Assembly (NCBI GenBank): GCA_026982255.1
Contig: JALSHL010000024.1
Span: forward strand, 1 to 6,151
Direction: 5' to 3'
DNA from: Paracoccaceae bacterium
GTDB taxonomy: Bacteria; Pseudomonadota; Alphaproteobacteria; Rhodobacterales; Rhodobacteraceae
DNA: 6,151 nucleotides
The notes under the pieces are model-generated. The model saw only the letters and a list, made by a program, of their open reading frames with translations. It was not told where the DNA came from and searched no databases. The position numbers were made by a program, and so were the translations under genes. Of this stretch, positions 1-6,024 are shown in pieces. Numbering within the stretch: position 1 is the stretch's first letter; every line of letters begins with the position of its first letter.

Positions 1-104
1 ACCTGTTCTGGGTCGATGGTCCGGGCAAGGTCACCTGCTTCGATCCCGCCCGCGACTGGCCCGCCGGTCCGTTCCGCGCCACCTATCCCGTCGTTTGCCG
101 TTGA
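1..104 (+). CDS. 3' end of an unrecognised protein-coding gene (partial)
   Basis: The third reading frame is open from the left edge to a TGA at 102-104 and gives 33 residues ending in the stretch FRATYPVVCR. Codons in this frame end mostly in G or C, like the confirmed genes in the window. The peptide is balanced in composition (aromatic residues, Gly, Pro, two Cys), whereas frame 2 over the same bases is arginine-rich and looks like a shadow. I do not recognise the family. Most of the gene lies outside the window, so no function is proposed. Its stop codon overlaps the palindrome at 102-114. No hairpin with a T-tract follows it, so transcription may run into the adenine deaminase gene. Confidence 0.55.
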   Translation, partial: LFWVDGPGKVTCFDPARDWPAGPFRATYPVVCR

Positions 105-126
105 AACTGTTTCACAAAACTTTCAC
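102..126. promoter_or_regulatory. Palindrome and direct repeat upstream of ade, possible operator
   Basis: TGAAACTGTTTCA at 102-114 is a perfect inverted repeat with 6-bp arms around one central base. Its right arm also forms a direct repeat: TTTCAC occurs at 110-115 and again at 121-126, exactly 11 bp apart, about one helical turn. With a single-base centre it cannot fold as a useful RNA hairpin, so a protein-binding site is the more natural reading. It lies just upstream of the candidate -35 element of the adenine deaminase gene. The regulator is unknown and the assignment is inferred from symmetry alone. Confidence 0.3.
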
Positions 127-156
127 TTGATCGTCCGGTCAAAACCGTGCCATTTT
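127..156 (+). promoter_or_regulatory. Candidate promoter for the ade-amn operon
   Basis: TTGATC (127-132) resembles a -35 box (4 of 6 to TTGACA). CATTTT (151-156) is a weak -10-like element 18 bp downstream. Only five bases separate it from the ATG at 162, so transcription would begin at or next to the start codon and give a leaderless mRNA. This fits the lack of any Shine-Dalgarno-like sequence before either possible start of the gene. The -10 match is poor, so this is a suggestion from geometry only. Confidence 0.28.
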
Positions 157-161
157 CGCCC

Positions 162-1964
162 ATGACGATTTTGAAAACATGGGCCGAAACCGCCCCCCGC
201 CTTATTGATGTTGCCTCCGCCCGCGCGCCTGCCGATATGGTTATCCGGCAGGGAAAATGGGTGAATGTCCATTCCCGCGAAGTCATCGAAAACACCGACA
301 TCGCCATTGCCGAAGGCCGCTTTGCCTATTGCGGTCCCGACGCCAGCGCCATGATCGGCCCCGATACAAAGGTGATCGAGGCCGAAGGCCGCTATATCCT
401 GCCCGGTCTGTGCGACGCGCATATGCACATTGAAAGCGGCATGTTGACGGTCACGCAATTCGCCCGCGCGGTGATGCCCCACGGCACCACCTCCATGTTT
501 GTCGACCCGCACGAGATCGCCAACGTCATGGGGCTGGAGGGCGTGCGCCTGATGCATGACGAGGCTCTGCAACAGCGCATTAACGTATTCGTGCAAATGC
601 CGTCCTGCGCCCCCTCGGCGCCCGGTCTGGAAAACACCGGCCACGAGATCACCCCCGAGGATGTGGCCGAGGCCATGACATGGCCCAACATCATCGGTCT
701 GGGCGAGATGATGAACTTCCCCGGTGTGATGCACAACGACCCGAAAATGCTGGCAATCATCGCGGCAACGCAGAACGCCGGCAAGACGGTCGGCGGCCAT
801 TACGCCAGCCCCGACCTGTCCGGCTTCCACGCCTATGCGGCGGGCGGTCCGGCCGACGATCACGAAGGCACTTGCGAGGCCGACGCCATCATGCGGGTGC
901 GACAGGGCATGCGGTCGATGATGCGCCTCGGCTCCGCATGGTATGACGTGGAAACGCAGGTGACGGCGGTGACCGAAAAAGGGCTGGACCCGCGCAACTT
1001 TATCCTCTGCACCGACGATTCCCATTCCGGCACGCTGGTCAACGACGGCCACATGAACCGCGTGGTGCGCCATGCGATTGCCTGCGGCCTCGACCCGCTG
1101 GTCGCCATCCAGATGGCCACGATCAACACGGCGGCGCATTTCGGGCTTGAACGCGAGCTTGGCTCCATCACGCCCGGCCGGCGCGCCGATGTGATCCTGT
1201 CCGGCGACCTGACCACCCTGCCGATAGAAACCGTCATCGCCCGCGGGCAGGTGATTGCCGAAAACGGTGTGCTGCTGGGCGGGGACGCCGCGTTCGAATG
1301 GCCCGAACACGCCCGCAAATCGGTCAACATGGGCAAGACCCTGAGCGCCGCCGATTTCGACATCGCCGCGCCCGAAGGCGCCAACACCGTCACCGCCCGC
1401 GTCATCGGCGTGGTGGAAAACCAGGCCCCGACCAAGGCGCTGACCGCGACCCTGCCGGTGCGGAACGGCCTCGCCACGGGGGATGAAACGCAAGACGTCT
1501 GCCAGATCGCACTGGTGGAACGGCACCGCGCGACGGGCGGGGTGGTGAACGCCTTCGTCTCGGGGTTCGGCTACAAGGGCGATTGCGCCGTGGCCTCGAC
1601 CGTGGCGCACGACAGCCACCACATGATCGTCGTCGGCACCTCGAAAACCGACATGGCGCTGGCCGCCAATCGCCTGCAAGAGGTCGGCGGCGGCGTCACC
1701 GTCTGGAAGGACGGGCGCGAGCTGGCACTGGTCGAACTGCCCATCGGCGGGTTGATGTCCGACGCCCCCGCCGCCGAGGTCGCCGCCAATGCCGACAAAA
1801 TGGTGGCGGCCATGGCGGAATGCGGCTGCACCCTCAACAACGCCTATATGCAACATTCCCTGCTGGCGCTGGTGGTGATACCGGAACTACGCATCTCGGA
1901 CGTCGGCCTGATCGACGTCACCCTGTTTGAAAAAACCGACCTGTTTACCGGAGACCCCGCATGA
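162..1964 (+). CDS. ade: Adenine deaminase
   Basis: This cytoplasmic amidohydrolase deaminates adenine to hypoxanthine and ammonia in purine salvage or catabolism. The protein is 600 residues from the ATG at 162; an in-frame GTG at 147 would add five. Neither start has a Shine-Dalgarno sequence, and ATG is preferred as the stronger codon. Seen in the sequence (ATG numbering): an N-terminal composite beta domain with ADMVIRQGKWVNVHS; the metal-binding HxH in GLCDAHMHIESGML at about 83-95; VDPHEIANVMG at about 114-124; GLGEMMNFPGV at about 179-189; GGHY near 211-214; DDHEGT near 232-237; and CTDDSHSG near 283-290. These are the signature segments of the binuclear-metal adenine deaminase family. 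The C-terminal domain runs to the end with CGCTLNNAYMQHSLLAL. Length matches full-length bacterial Ade (about 590-600). The stop overlaps the amn start, indicating an operon. Nothing looks truncated. Confidence 0.95.
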   Translation: MTILKTWAETAPRLIDVASARAPADMVIRQGKWVNVHSREVIENTDIAIAEGRFAYCGPDASAMIGPDTKVIEAEGRYILPGLCDAHMHIESGMLTVTQFARAVMPHGTTSMFVDPHEIANVMGLEGVRLMHDEALQQRINVFVQMPSCAPSAPGLENTGHEITPEDVAEAMTWPNIIGLGEMMNFPGVMHNDPKMLAIIAATQNAGKTVGGHYASPDLSGFHAYAAGGPADDHEGTCEADAIMRVRQGMRSMMRLGSAWYDVETQVTAVTEKGLDPRNFILCTDDSHSGTLVNDGHMNRVVRHAIACGLDPLVAIQMATINTAAHFGLERELGSITPGRRADVILSGDLTTLPIETVIARGQVIAENGVLLGGDAAFEWPEHARKSVNMGKTLSAADFDIAAPEGANTVTARVIGVVENQAPTKALTATLPVRNGLATGDETQDVCQIALVERHRATGGVVNAFVSGFGYKGDCAVASTVAHDSHHMIVVGTSKTDMALAANRLQEVGGGVTVWKDGRELALVELPIGGLMSDAPAAEVAANADKMVAAMAECGCTLNNAYMQHSLLALVVIPELRISDVGLIDVTLFEKTDLFTGDPA

Positions 1965-3445
1965 ACGGCTTCCATGAAAAACTGCCGCTGATCTCGCCGC
2001 CAACGCCGGAGCCTTGCGATTTCACCGACGCGAAAGCCGCCGTCGAAATGGTGCAGGCGCTCTATGCGCAGGCCACCGGATTTCTGCGCGACAACTTCCT
2101 GCAGGTGATGGAAGGGGCGACCTACGCCGGCCACTACCGCGCCTACTACCCGCAAATCTCCATCGTCACCCGCAGCCATGCCAAGATCGACACCCGCCTG
2201 TCCTTCGGCCATGTGGCCGAGCCGGGCACCTATGCTACCACCCTGACCCGCCCCGACCTGTTCGAGGGCTACCTGACCCAGCAAATCGGCCTGCTGCTGG
2301 AAAACCACGGCGTGCCGGTGCGCGTTTCCGTCTCCGATACCCCGATCCCGCTGCACTTCGCCATGGGCGAGGGCGCGCGCGTCGAGGGCTCCATCGAGGA
2401 CCGCCTGAACCGCCCCCTGCGCGATGTTTTCGACGTGCCGGATCTGGAAACCACCAACGATCTGATCGCCAACGGGACCAACCGTCCCGGACCGGACGGC
2501 ACCCGCGCGCTGGCCCCGTTTACCGCACAGCGCATCGACTATTCGCTGGCGCGGCTGGCCCATTACACCGCCACCAGCCCCGAGCATTTCCAGAACCATG
2601 TGCTGTTTACCAACTACCAGTTCTACATGGACGAGTTTCTCGACTATGCCCGCGCGGCGATCCACGACCCCGCCTCCGGCTATACCGCGCTGGTCGAGGG
2701 CGGCAACGTCGTCACCACACCCGACGGCACCAGCGGCACCCCGCATGGCAAGCCGCCACAGATGCCGGCCTATCATCTGGTCGGACCGGAAAATTCCGGC
2801 ATCACCATGATCAATATCGGCGTCGGCCCGTCCAACGCCAAAACCATCACCGACCATGTGGCGGTGCTGCGCCCGCATGCCTGGCTGATGCTCGGCCACT
2901 GCGCGGGGCTGCGCAATTCGCAGAACCTCGGGGATTACGTCCTCGCCCATGCCTATGTGCGCGAGGACCATGTGCTGGACGACGACCTGCCCGTCTGGGT
3001 GCCGGTCCCCGCACTGGCCGAGGTGCAGATCGCGCTGGAACAGGCGGTGGCCAGCGTCACCGGCTACAGCGGATATGAACTCAAAACCATCATGCGCACC
3101 GGCACTGTCGCCACCATCGACAACCGCAACTGGGAACTGCGCGACCAGTCCGGCCCGGTGCAGCGCCTGTCGCAATCCCGCGCCATCGCGCTGGATATGG
3201 AAAGCGCCACCATCGCCGCCAACGGCTTCCGTTTCCGCGTCCCCTACGGCACGCTTCTGTGCGTTTCCGACAAGCCGCTGCACGGCGAACTGAAACTGCC
3301 CGGCATGGCGACGGACTTCTACAACCGCCAGGTCAGCCAGCATTTGCTGATCGGTATCAGGGCGATGCAGTCGCTCAAGAATATGCCGCTGGAACGTCTG
3401 CACTCGCGTAAATTGCGCAGCTTCGACGAAACCGCGTTTTTGTAG
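1961..3445 (+). CDS. amn: AMP nucleosidase
   Basis: This enzyme hydrolyses the N-glycosidic bond of AMP to adenine and ribose 5-phosphate in the cytoplasm. The 494-residue length is close to E. coli Amn (484). The N-terminal part (to about residue 180) matches the regulatory domain of the family, with YYPQISIVTRSHAKIDTRLS at about 62-81 and VSDTPIPLHFAMGEG near 124-138. The C-terminal part is a nucleoside-phosphorylase-like catalytic domain, with MINIGVGPSNAKTITDH near 283-299, LMLGHCAGLRNSQNLGDYV near 309-327, DMESATIAANG at 412-422 and CVSDKPLHGELKLPG near 434-448. The ATG lies inside the ade stop (ATGA), with GGAG at 1950-1953 seven bases upstream, so translation is probably coupled. Its product adenine is the substrate of the upstream enzyme. 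In E. coli the enzyme is allosterically controlled by ATP and phosphate; whether this holds here is unknown. Confidence 0.95.
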   Translation: MNGFHEKLPLISPPTPEPCDFTDAKAAVEMVQALYAQATGFLRDNFLQVMEGATYAGHYRAYYPQISIVTRSHAKIDTRLSFGHVAEPGTYATTLTRPDLFEGYLTQQIGLLLENHGVPVRVSVSDTPIPLHFAMGEGARVEGSIEDRLNRPLRDVFDVPDLETTNDLIANGTNRPGPDGTRALAPFTAQRIDYSLARLAHYTATSPEHFQNHVLFTNYQFYMDEFLDYARAAIHDPASGYTALVEGGNVVTTPDGTSGTPHGKPPQMPAYHLVGPENSGITMINIGVGPSNAKTITDHVAVLRPHAWLMLGHCAGLRNSQNLGDYVLAHAYVREDHVLDDDLPVWVPVPALAEVQIALEQAVASVTGYSGYELKTIMRTGTVATIDNRNWELRDQSGPVQRLSQSRAIALDMESATIAANGFRFRVPYGTLLCVSDKPLHGELKLPGMATDFYNRQVSQHLLIGIRAMQSLKNMPLERLHSRKLRSFDETAFL

Positions 3446-3528
3446 GGAAAATGCCACAAACGGAGTAGCGAAAAGCAGCCAATTCCCGCAATTCCCTTAC
3501 GAAACAGGCAAAATCGTAAATTCTTGCA

Positions 3529-3555
3529 TTGAGTTTGCCCGCCAAAACCGATTAA
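3529..3555 (+). promoter_or_regulatory. Tentative promoter for the HU gene
   Basis: The 173-bp gap between amn and the HU gene is AT-richer than the coding DNA. It contains TTGAGT (3529-3534) and GATTAA (3550-3555), 15 bp apart. An overlapping TTGCAT (3524-3529) is an alternative -35, but its spacing to GATTAA is 20 bp. Both spacings are off the usual 17 bp, so the placement is uncertain. A separate promoter is expected here because HU is usually expressed strongly and the gap is the longest in the window. The gap also has AATTCCC twice, 9 bp apart (3481-3487 and 3490-3496). No convincing terminator for amn was found in it. Confidence 0.25.
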
Positions 3556-3618
3556 GTCTCGTGCATGGGGGCCAATTGGGTTCGCAAAGAAAACAAACAA
3601 TACAGGGATACTGATTTT

Positions 3619-3909
3619 ATGACCCAGAAACCGATGACTAAAACTCAGCTCGTTGCAGCACTCGCCGAAGCTACCGGCATGGACAAGGCTTCGGCCAACA
3701 CCTGCCTGCAGGCGCTGACCGATATTGTTACCCGTGAAGTCGCCAATGGCGGCGCAGTGACCCTTCCGGGTCTTGGCAAATTCGTCTGCCGTGACCGTCC
3801 GGCCCGCATGGTGCGCAACCCCGCCACCGGCGAGCAGATGCACAAGGAAGCCGACCGTGTGGCCAAGGTGACCATCGCCAAGGCCCTCAAAGACGCCGTA
3901 AACTCCTAG
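3619..3909 (+). CDS. HU-family nucleoid-associated DNA-binding protein
   Basis: This small basic protein binds and bends DNA as a dimer and helps organise the nucleoid. The predicted product is 96 residues, close to the usual 90-95. The order of elements is the HU fold: an N-terminal helical part (MTKTQLVAALAEATGMDK, then the long helix to about residue 42), the GGAVTLPGLGKFVCRDRPAR beta segment, the DNA-binding arm with the family hallmark RNPATGEQ at about residues 65-72, and a C-terminal helix AKVTIAKALKDAV. The start at 3619 is chosen because AGGGA at 3604-3608 lies ten bases upstream. An in-frame ATG at 3565 would add 18 residues with no HU similarity and no good ribosome site. The gene appears monocistronic, with its own gap upstream and a strong terminator downstream. 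HU is clear; the hupA/hupB or IHF-like label cannot be settled, and conserved IHF subunit features were not recognised. Confidence 0.92.
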   Translation: MTQKPMTKTQLVAALAEATGMDKASANTCLQALTDIVTREVANGGAVTLPGLGKFVCRDRPARMVRNPATGEQMHKEADRVAKVTIAKALKDAVNS

Positions 3910-3934
3910 GTCGCGCGCACAAGTCTGGTATCGG

Positions 3935-3962
3935 GGGTCGCCATTCGGCGGCCCTTCTTTTT
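3935..3962 (+). terminator. Rho-independent terminator after the HU gene
   Basis: GGGTCGCC (3935-3942) pairs with GGCGGCCC (3947-3954) in an 8-bp stem with one G-U wobble and a four-base ATTC loop. It is followed directly by TTCTTTTT (3955-3962). This is the textbook stem plus T-tract layout, 25 bases after the HU stop codon. It ends only 12 bases before the ATG of the transporter gene, so it could also act as an attenuating element for that gene. Confidence 0.85.
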
Positions 3963-3974
3963 GGGAATACGCGC

Positions 3975-4835
3975 ATGGACATCAAATCCCTGATCATGGG
4001 TCTGGCCTTTGTGCTGATGTGGAGCAGCGCCTTCACCTCCAGCTCCATCGCCGTGACCTATGCCTCGCCGTTGCTGATCCTGACGGTGCGGCTCCTGATC
4101 TCCGGTCTGCTGGCCATCGGCATCGCCCGCGCCATGGGGCAGAATGCGCGGCTGACCCGCAGGCAATGGTATGCGGTGATCCTGTTCGGTATCCTGCAAA
4201 ACGGGGTTTACCTCGGCTCCACCTTCATTGCGCTGCAAACCATCGACGCGGGGCTGGGCGCGATCATCGCCAGCCTGCTGCCGCTCACCGTCGCCGCTGC
4301 AAGCTGGGTGATCTTTCGCGAAAAACTGCCGCCGCTGGGGATCGGAGGGCTGCTGCTCGGCACCGTCGGGATGCTGGTCATCATGACCGCGCGCCTGTCC
4401 GGCGGGGCGGATGTTTACGGCGTCGGGCTGATGTTCGTCGGCGTCACCGCCCTGACCGCCGCCACGCTGCTGGTGCGCGGTGCCTCCGGCTCCGGCAATG
4501 TGCTGATGATCGTCGGGCTGCAAATGCTGGTCGGCAGCGCGGTGCTGTTTCCCGCCTCGCTGCTGCTGGAAACATGGCGGGTCGATCCCACGTGGCAGCT
4601 GCTCGGGGCCTTCACCTATGCCACGCTGGTTCCGGGCCTTGCCGCCACGCTGATCTGGTTCCTGCTGGTCGGGCGCATCGGCGCCACCCGCGCTGCCAGC
4701 TTCCATTTCCTGAACCCGTTCCTCGGCGTTGCCATCGCCGCGCTGGTGCTGGGCGAGGCCCTGACCCTGCGCGACCTGATCGGCGTCGCCGTCATCATGG
4801 CCGGTATCGTCGCCGTGCAGGTCAGCCGACGGTAA
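3975..4835 (+). CDS. EamA/DMT-superfamily transporter, substrate unknown
   Basis: This is a predicted inner-membrane protein of 286 residues, the standard length for the ten-helix drug/metabolite transporter superfamily. Hydrophobic segments lie at roughly residues 3-25, 31-51, 66-86, 92-112, 121-140, 147-166, 176-197, 207-230, 238-260 and 264-283, in two five-helix EamA-like halves. Typical features are LMWSSAFTSS in helix 1, the end of the first half with WVIFREKLPPLGIGGLLLG near 111-129, and the matching FLNPFLGVAIAALVLGEAL near 245-263. Family members move amino acids, nucleotide precursors or other small metabolites; the substrate cannot be read from sequence. The ATG at 3975 has GGGA at 3963-3966 eight bases upstream. 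The HU terminator sits immediately before, leaving no room for a normal promoter between terminator and start. A 56-base gap separates it from ccdA. Confidence 0.88.
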   Translation: MDIKSLIMGLAFVLMWSSAFTSSSIAVTYASPLLILTVRLLISGLLAIGIARAMGQNARLTRRQWYAVILFGILQNGVYLGSTFIALQTIDAGLGAIIASLLPLTVAAASWVIFREKLPPLGIGGLLLGTVGMLVIMTARLSGGADVYGVGLMFVGVTALTAATLLVRGASGSGNVLMIVGLQMLVGSAVLFPASLLLETWRVDPTWQLLGAFTYATLVPGLAATLIWFLLVGRIGATRAASFHFLNPFLGVAIAALVLGEALTLRDLIGVAVIMAGIVAVQVSRR

Positions 4836-4874
4836 CATTCCCTGACGGAAATATCAGGTGACTGTGAACGGCTG

Positions 4875-4890
4875 CCTTCCTACAAAGGGG
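4875..4890 (+). promoter_or_regulatory. Ribosome binding site of ccdA, unusually close to the start
   Basis: AAAGGGG (4884-4890) is the only purine-rich Shine-Dalgarno-like run before the ATG at 4892. It ends one base before it, and even its AAAGG core leaves only three bases. Part of it (AAGG, 4885-4888) can pair with CCTT at 4875-4878 across a six-base loop. No other in-frame start lies between the upstream stop at 4865 and 4892. Downstream starts would remove the first conserved cysteine, so the ATG at 4892 is retained. Confidence 0.4.
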
Positions 4891-4891
4891 C

Positions 4892-5605
4892 ATGGAATAT
4901 CTACTCGCATACGGCGCCGGCCTGCTGACCCTGATCAATCCCTGCGTATTGCCGGTGATCCCGATCGTTCTTGCCTCGGCCCTGCAAAGCCAGAAACACG
5001 GCCCGCTTGCGCTGGCGGCGGGCATGTCGGTTACCTTCGTGATCCTCGGAGTCGGCGTTGCCACGCTCGGCTCCTCCATCGGGCTGGATGCGGATCGGGT
5101 GGCGCAAATCGGCGCATACCTGATGCTCGCTTTCGGCCTGATCCTACTGGTCCCCCGGCTCAACACCGGCTTTTCGCTCGCCACCGCCGGCATCGCCGCC
5201 GATGCGGATGCACGGGCCGGGCGCCTCGACCAGAGCAGCCTGCGCGGGCAATTCCTCGGCGGCGCCCTGCTCGGCGTGGTCTGGAGCCCCTGTGTCGGCC
5301 CGACCCTTGGCGGGGCCATAGCCCTCGCCTATCAGGGCGAGAGCCTGCTGCGCGCCACCGGCATCATGACCGGTTTTGCGCTCGGCATTTCCACCGTGAT
5401 CGTGTTGCTCGGCTATGGTGCGGGCAACGCCATTCGCAAACGTCAGGCGCTGATGCGCAGGATTGCGGCAAAATCCAAACCCGTGATGGGTGCGGTTTTC
5501 GTTATCGTCGCCGTCCTGATCCTGACCCGAACCACCAACCGTATCGAGAGCTGGCTGCTGGATATCATGCCGGTCTGGCTGCAAGACCTCTCGGTCGCAA
5601 TCTGA
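4892..5605 (+). CDS. ccdA: CcdA-family membrane thiol-disulfide (reductant) transporter
   Basis: This inner-membrane protein of 237 residues is predicted to carry electrons from cytoplasmic thioredoxin across the membrane to periplasmic thiol proteins. In known CcdA/DsbD-beta proteins this serves cytochrome c maturation and other periplasmic reductions. About six hydrophobic segments are visible. The two family cysteines are present: Cys18 in LINPCVLPVIP in the first helix, and Cys134 in VVWSPCVGPTLGG at the start of the second half. Length fits the short CcdA type rather than the three-domain DsbD. A polar loop with many Ala/Asp (about 97-117) separates the halves. A thioredoxin-like gene follows after 11 bases and supplies the likely periplasmic partner. 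The final target (cytochrome c, other thiol proteins, or metal-related proteins) is not shown by this window, since no other maturation genes are present. The symbol is given by family, not by demonstrated orthology. Confidence 0.88.
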   Translation: MEYLLAYGAGLLTLINPCVLPVIPIVLASALQSQKHGPLALAAGMSVTFVILGVGVATLGSSIGLDADRVAQIGAYLMLAFGLILLVPRLNTGFSLATAGIAADADARAGRLDQSSLRGQFLGGALLGVVWSPCVGPTLGGAIALAYQGESLLRATGIMTGFALGISTVIVLLGYGAGNAIRKRQALMRRIAAKSKPVMGAVFVIVAVLILTRTTNRIESWLLDIMPVWLQDLSVAI

Positions 5606-5616
5606 AGGAACCTGTT

Positions 5617-6024
5617 ATGAACCGTCGCGATTTTCTGACCACGACCACTGCCCTTGCCCTCCTGCCCGTGGCCGGGTTTGCCCAGATGGCACCCGAAGGC
5701 TGGCTCGACTACGAACCCGGGCTGATCGAGCAACTGCTCGGCGAGGGCAAAACCGTATTCGTCGATTACGCCGCCAGCTGGTGTTCGACCTGCAAGGCAC
5801 AGGAACGCGCCATCACCGCGATCCGTGCGGAAACCGACAAATACGAAAGCATGGTATTTGTGCGCGTGGACTGGGACGAATACAGCCGCCACAAGGTCAC
5901 CACCAGCCGCAATATCCCCCGCCGCTCGACCCTGCTGGTTCTGCGCGGGGATCAGGAACTGGGGCGCATCATTGCAGGCACCCGCCAGTCGGACATTCAG
6001 GCGTTGATGGATCTGGGTGTTTAG
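5617..6024 (+). CDS. Exported thioredoxin-family protein with Tat-type signal
   Basis: This predicted periplasmic thiol oxidoreductase of 135 residues is probably reduced by the CcdA-like protein encoded just upstream. The N-terminus MNRRDFLTTTTALALLPVAG has an RRDFL twin-arginine motif and a mildly hydrophobic stretch, with likely cleavage after GFA at residue 22. The mature part is a thioredoxin fold: KTVFVDYAASWCSTCKAQE at about 45-63 holds the CxxC pair Cys56/Cys59, followed by FVRVDWDE and the strand STLLVLRGDQELGRIIAGT at about 104-122. The canonical cis-proline is not in its usual place directly before TLLVL; Pro101 in NIPRRS lies three residues earlier. The start is set by AAGGAA (5605-5610), which overlaps the ccdA stop, with six bases to the ATG. 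The frame stays open far upstream through ccdA, but that part is an arginine-rich shadow. The exact client protein is unknown. Confidence 0.88.
   Translation: MNRRDFLTTTTALALLPVAGFAQMAPEGWLDYEPGLIEQLLGEGKTVFVDYAASWCSTCKAQERAITAIRAETDKYESMVFVRVDWDEYSRHKVTTSRNIPRRSTLLVLRGDQELGRIIAGTRQSDIQALMDLGV

Noticed and set aside
123..1856. 577-codon open frame on the minus strand across the adenine deaminase gene
   Set aside because: The product is rich in His, Gly, Arg and Asp with no recognisable domain. It lies wholly opposite a confirmed gene with GC-biased third positions, which commonly leaves an antisense frame open.
1844..3457. 537-codon open frame on the minus strand across AMP nucleosidase
   Set aside because: Same reasoning: low-complexity composition, no motifs, and full overlap with a well-identified enzyme gene. 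Its tiling with the previous antisense frame follows from both sense genes sharing the same codon bias.
3444..3499. Loose complementarity between AGGGAA just after the amn stop and TTCCCT near 3493 as an amn terminator
   Set aside because: The arms are about 45 bases apart and imperfect, with no T-tract, so a rho-independent terminator is not supported.
3565..3618. Longer HU start at the ATG at 3565
   Set aside because: The extra 18 residues do not resemble HU and have no ribosome site, while AGGGA lies at a suitable distance before the ATG at 3619.
3906..4838. 310-codon minus-strand frame opposite the EamA transporter
   Set aside because: It is extremely rich in Gln, Gly, Asp and His, a mirror of the hydrophobic codons on the other strand. 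The plus-strand product has a full ten-helix transporter pattern.
4858..5616. Upstream extension of the thioredoxin frame, giving a 388-residue protein
   Set aside because: The extension runs through ccdA in another frame and is arginine- and proline-rich without domains. A good ribosome site and a clear signal peptide mark the real start at 5617.
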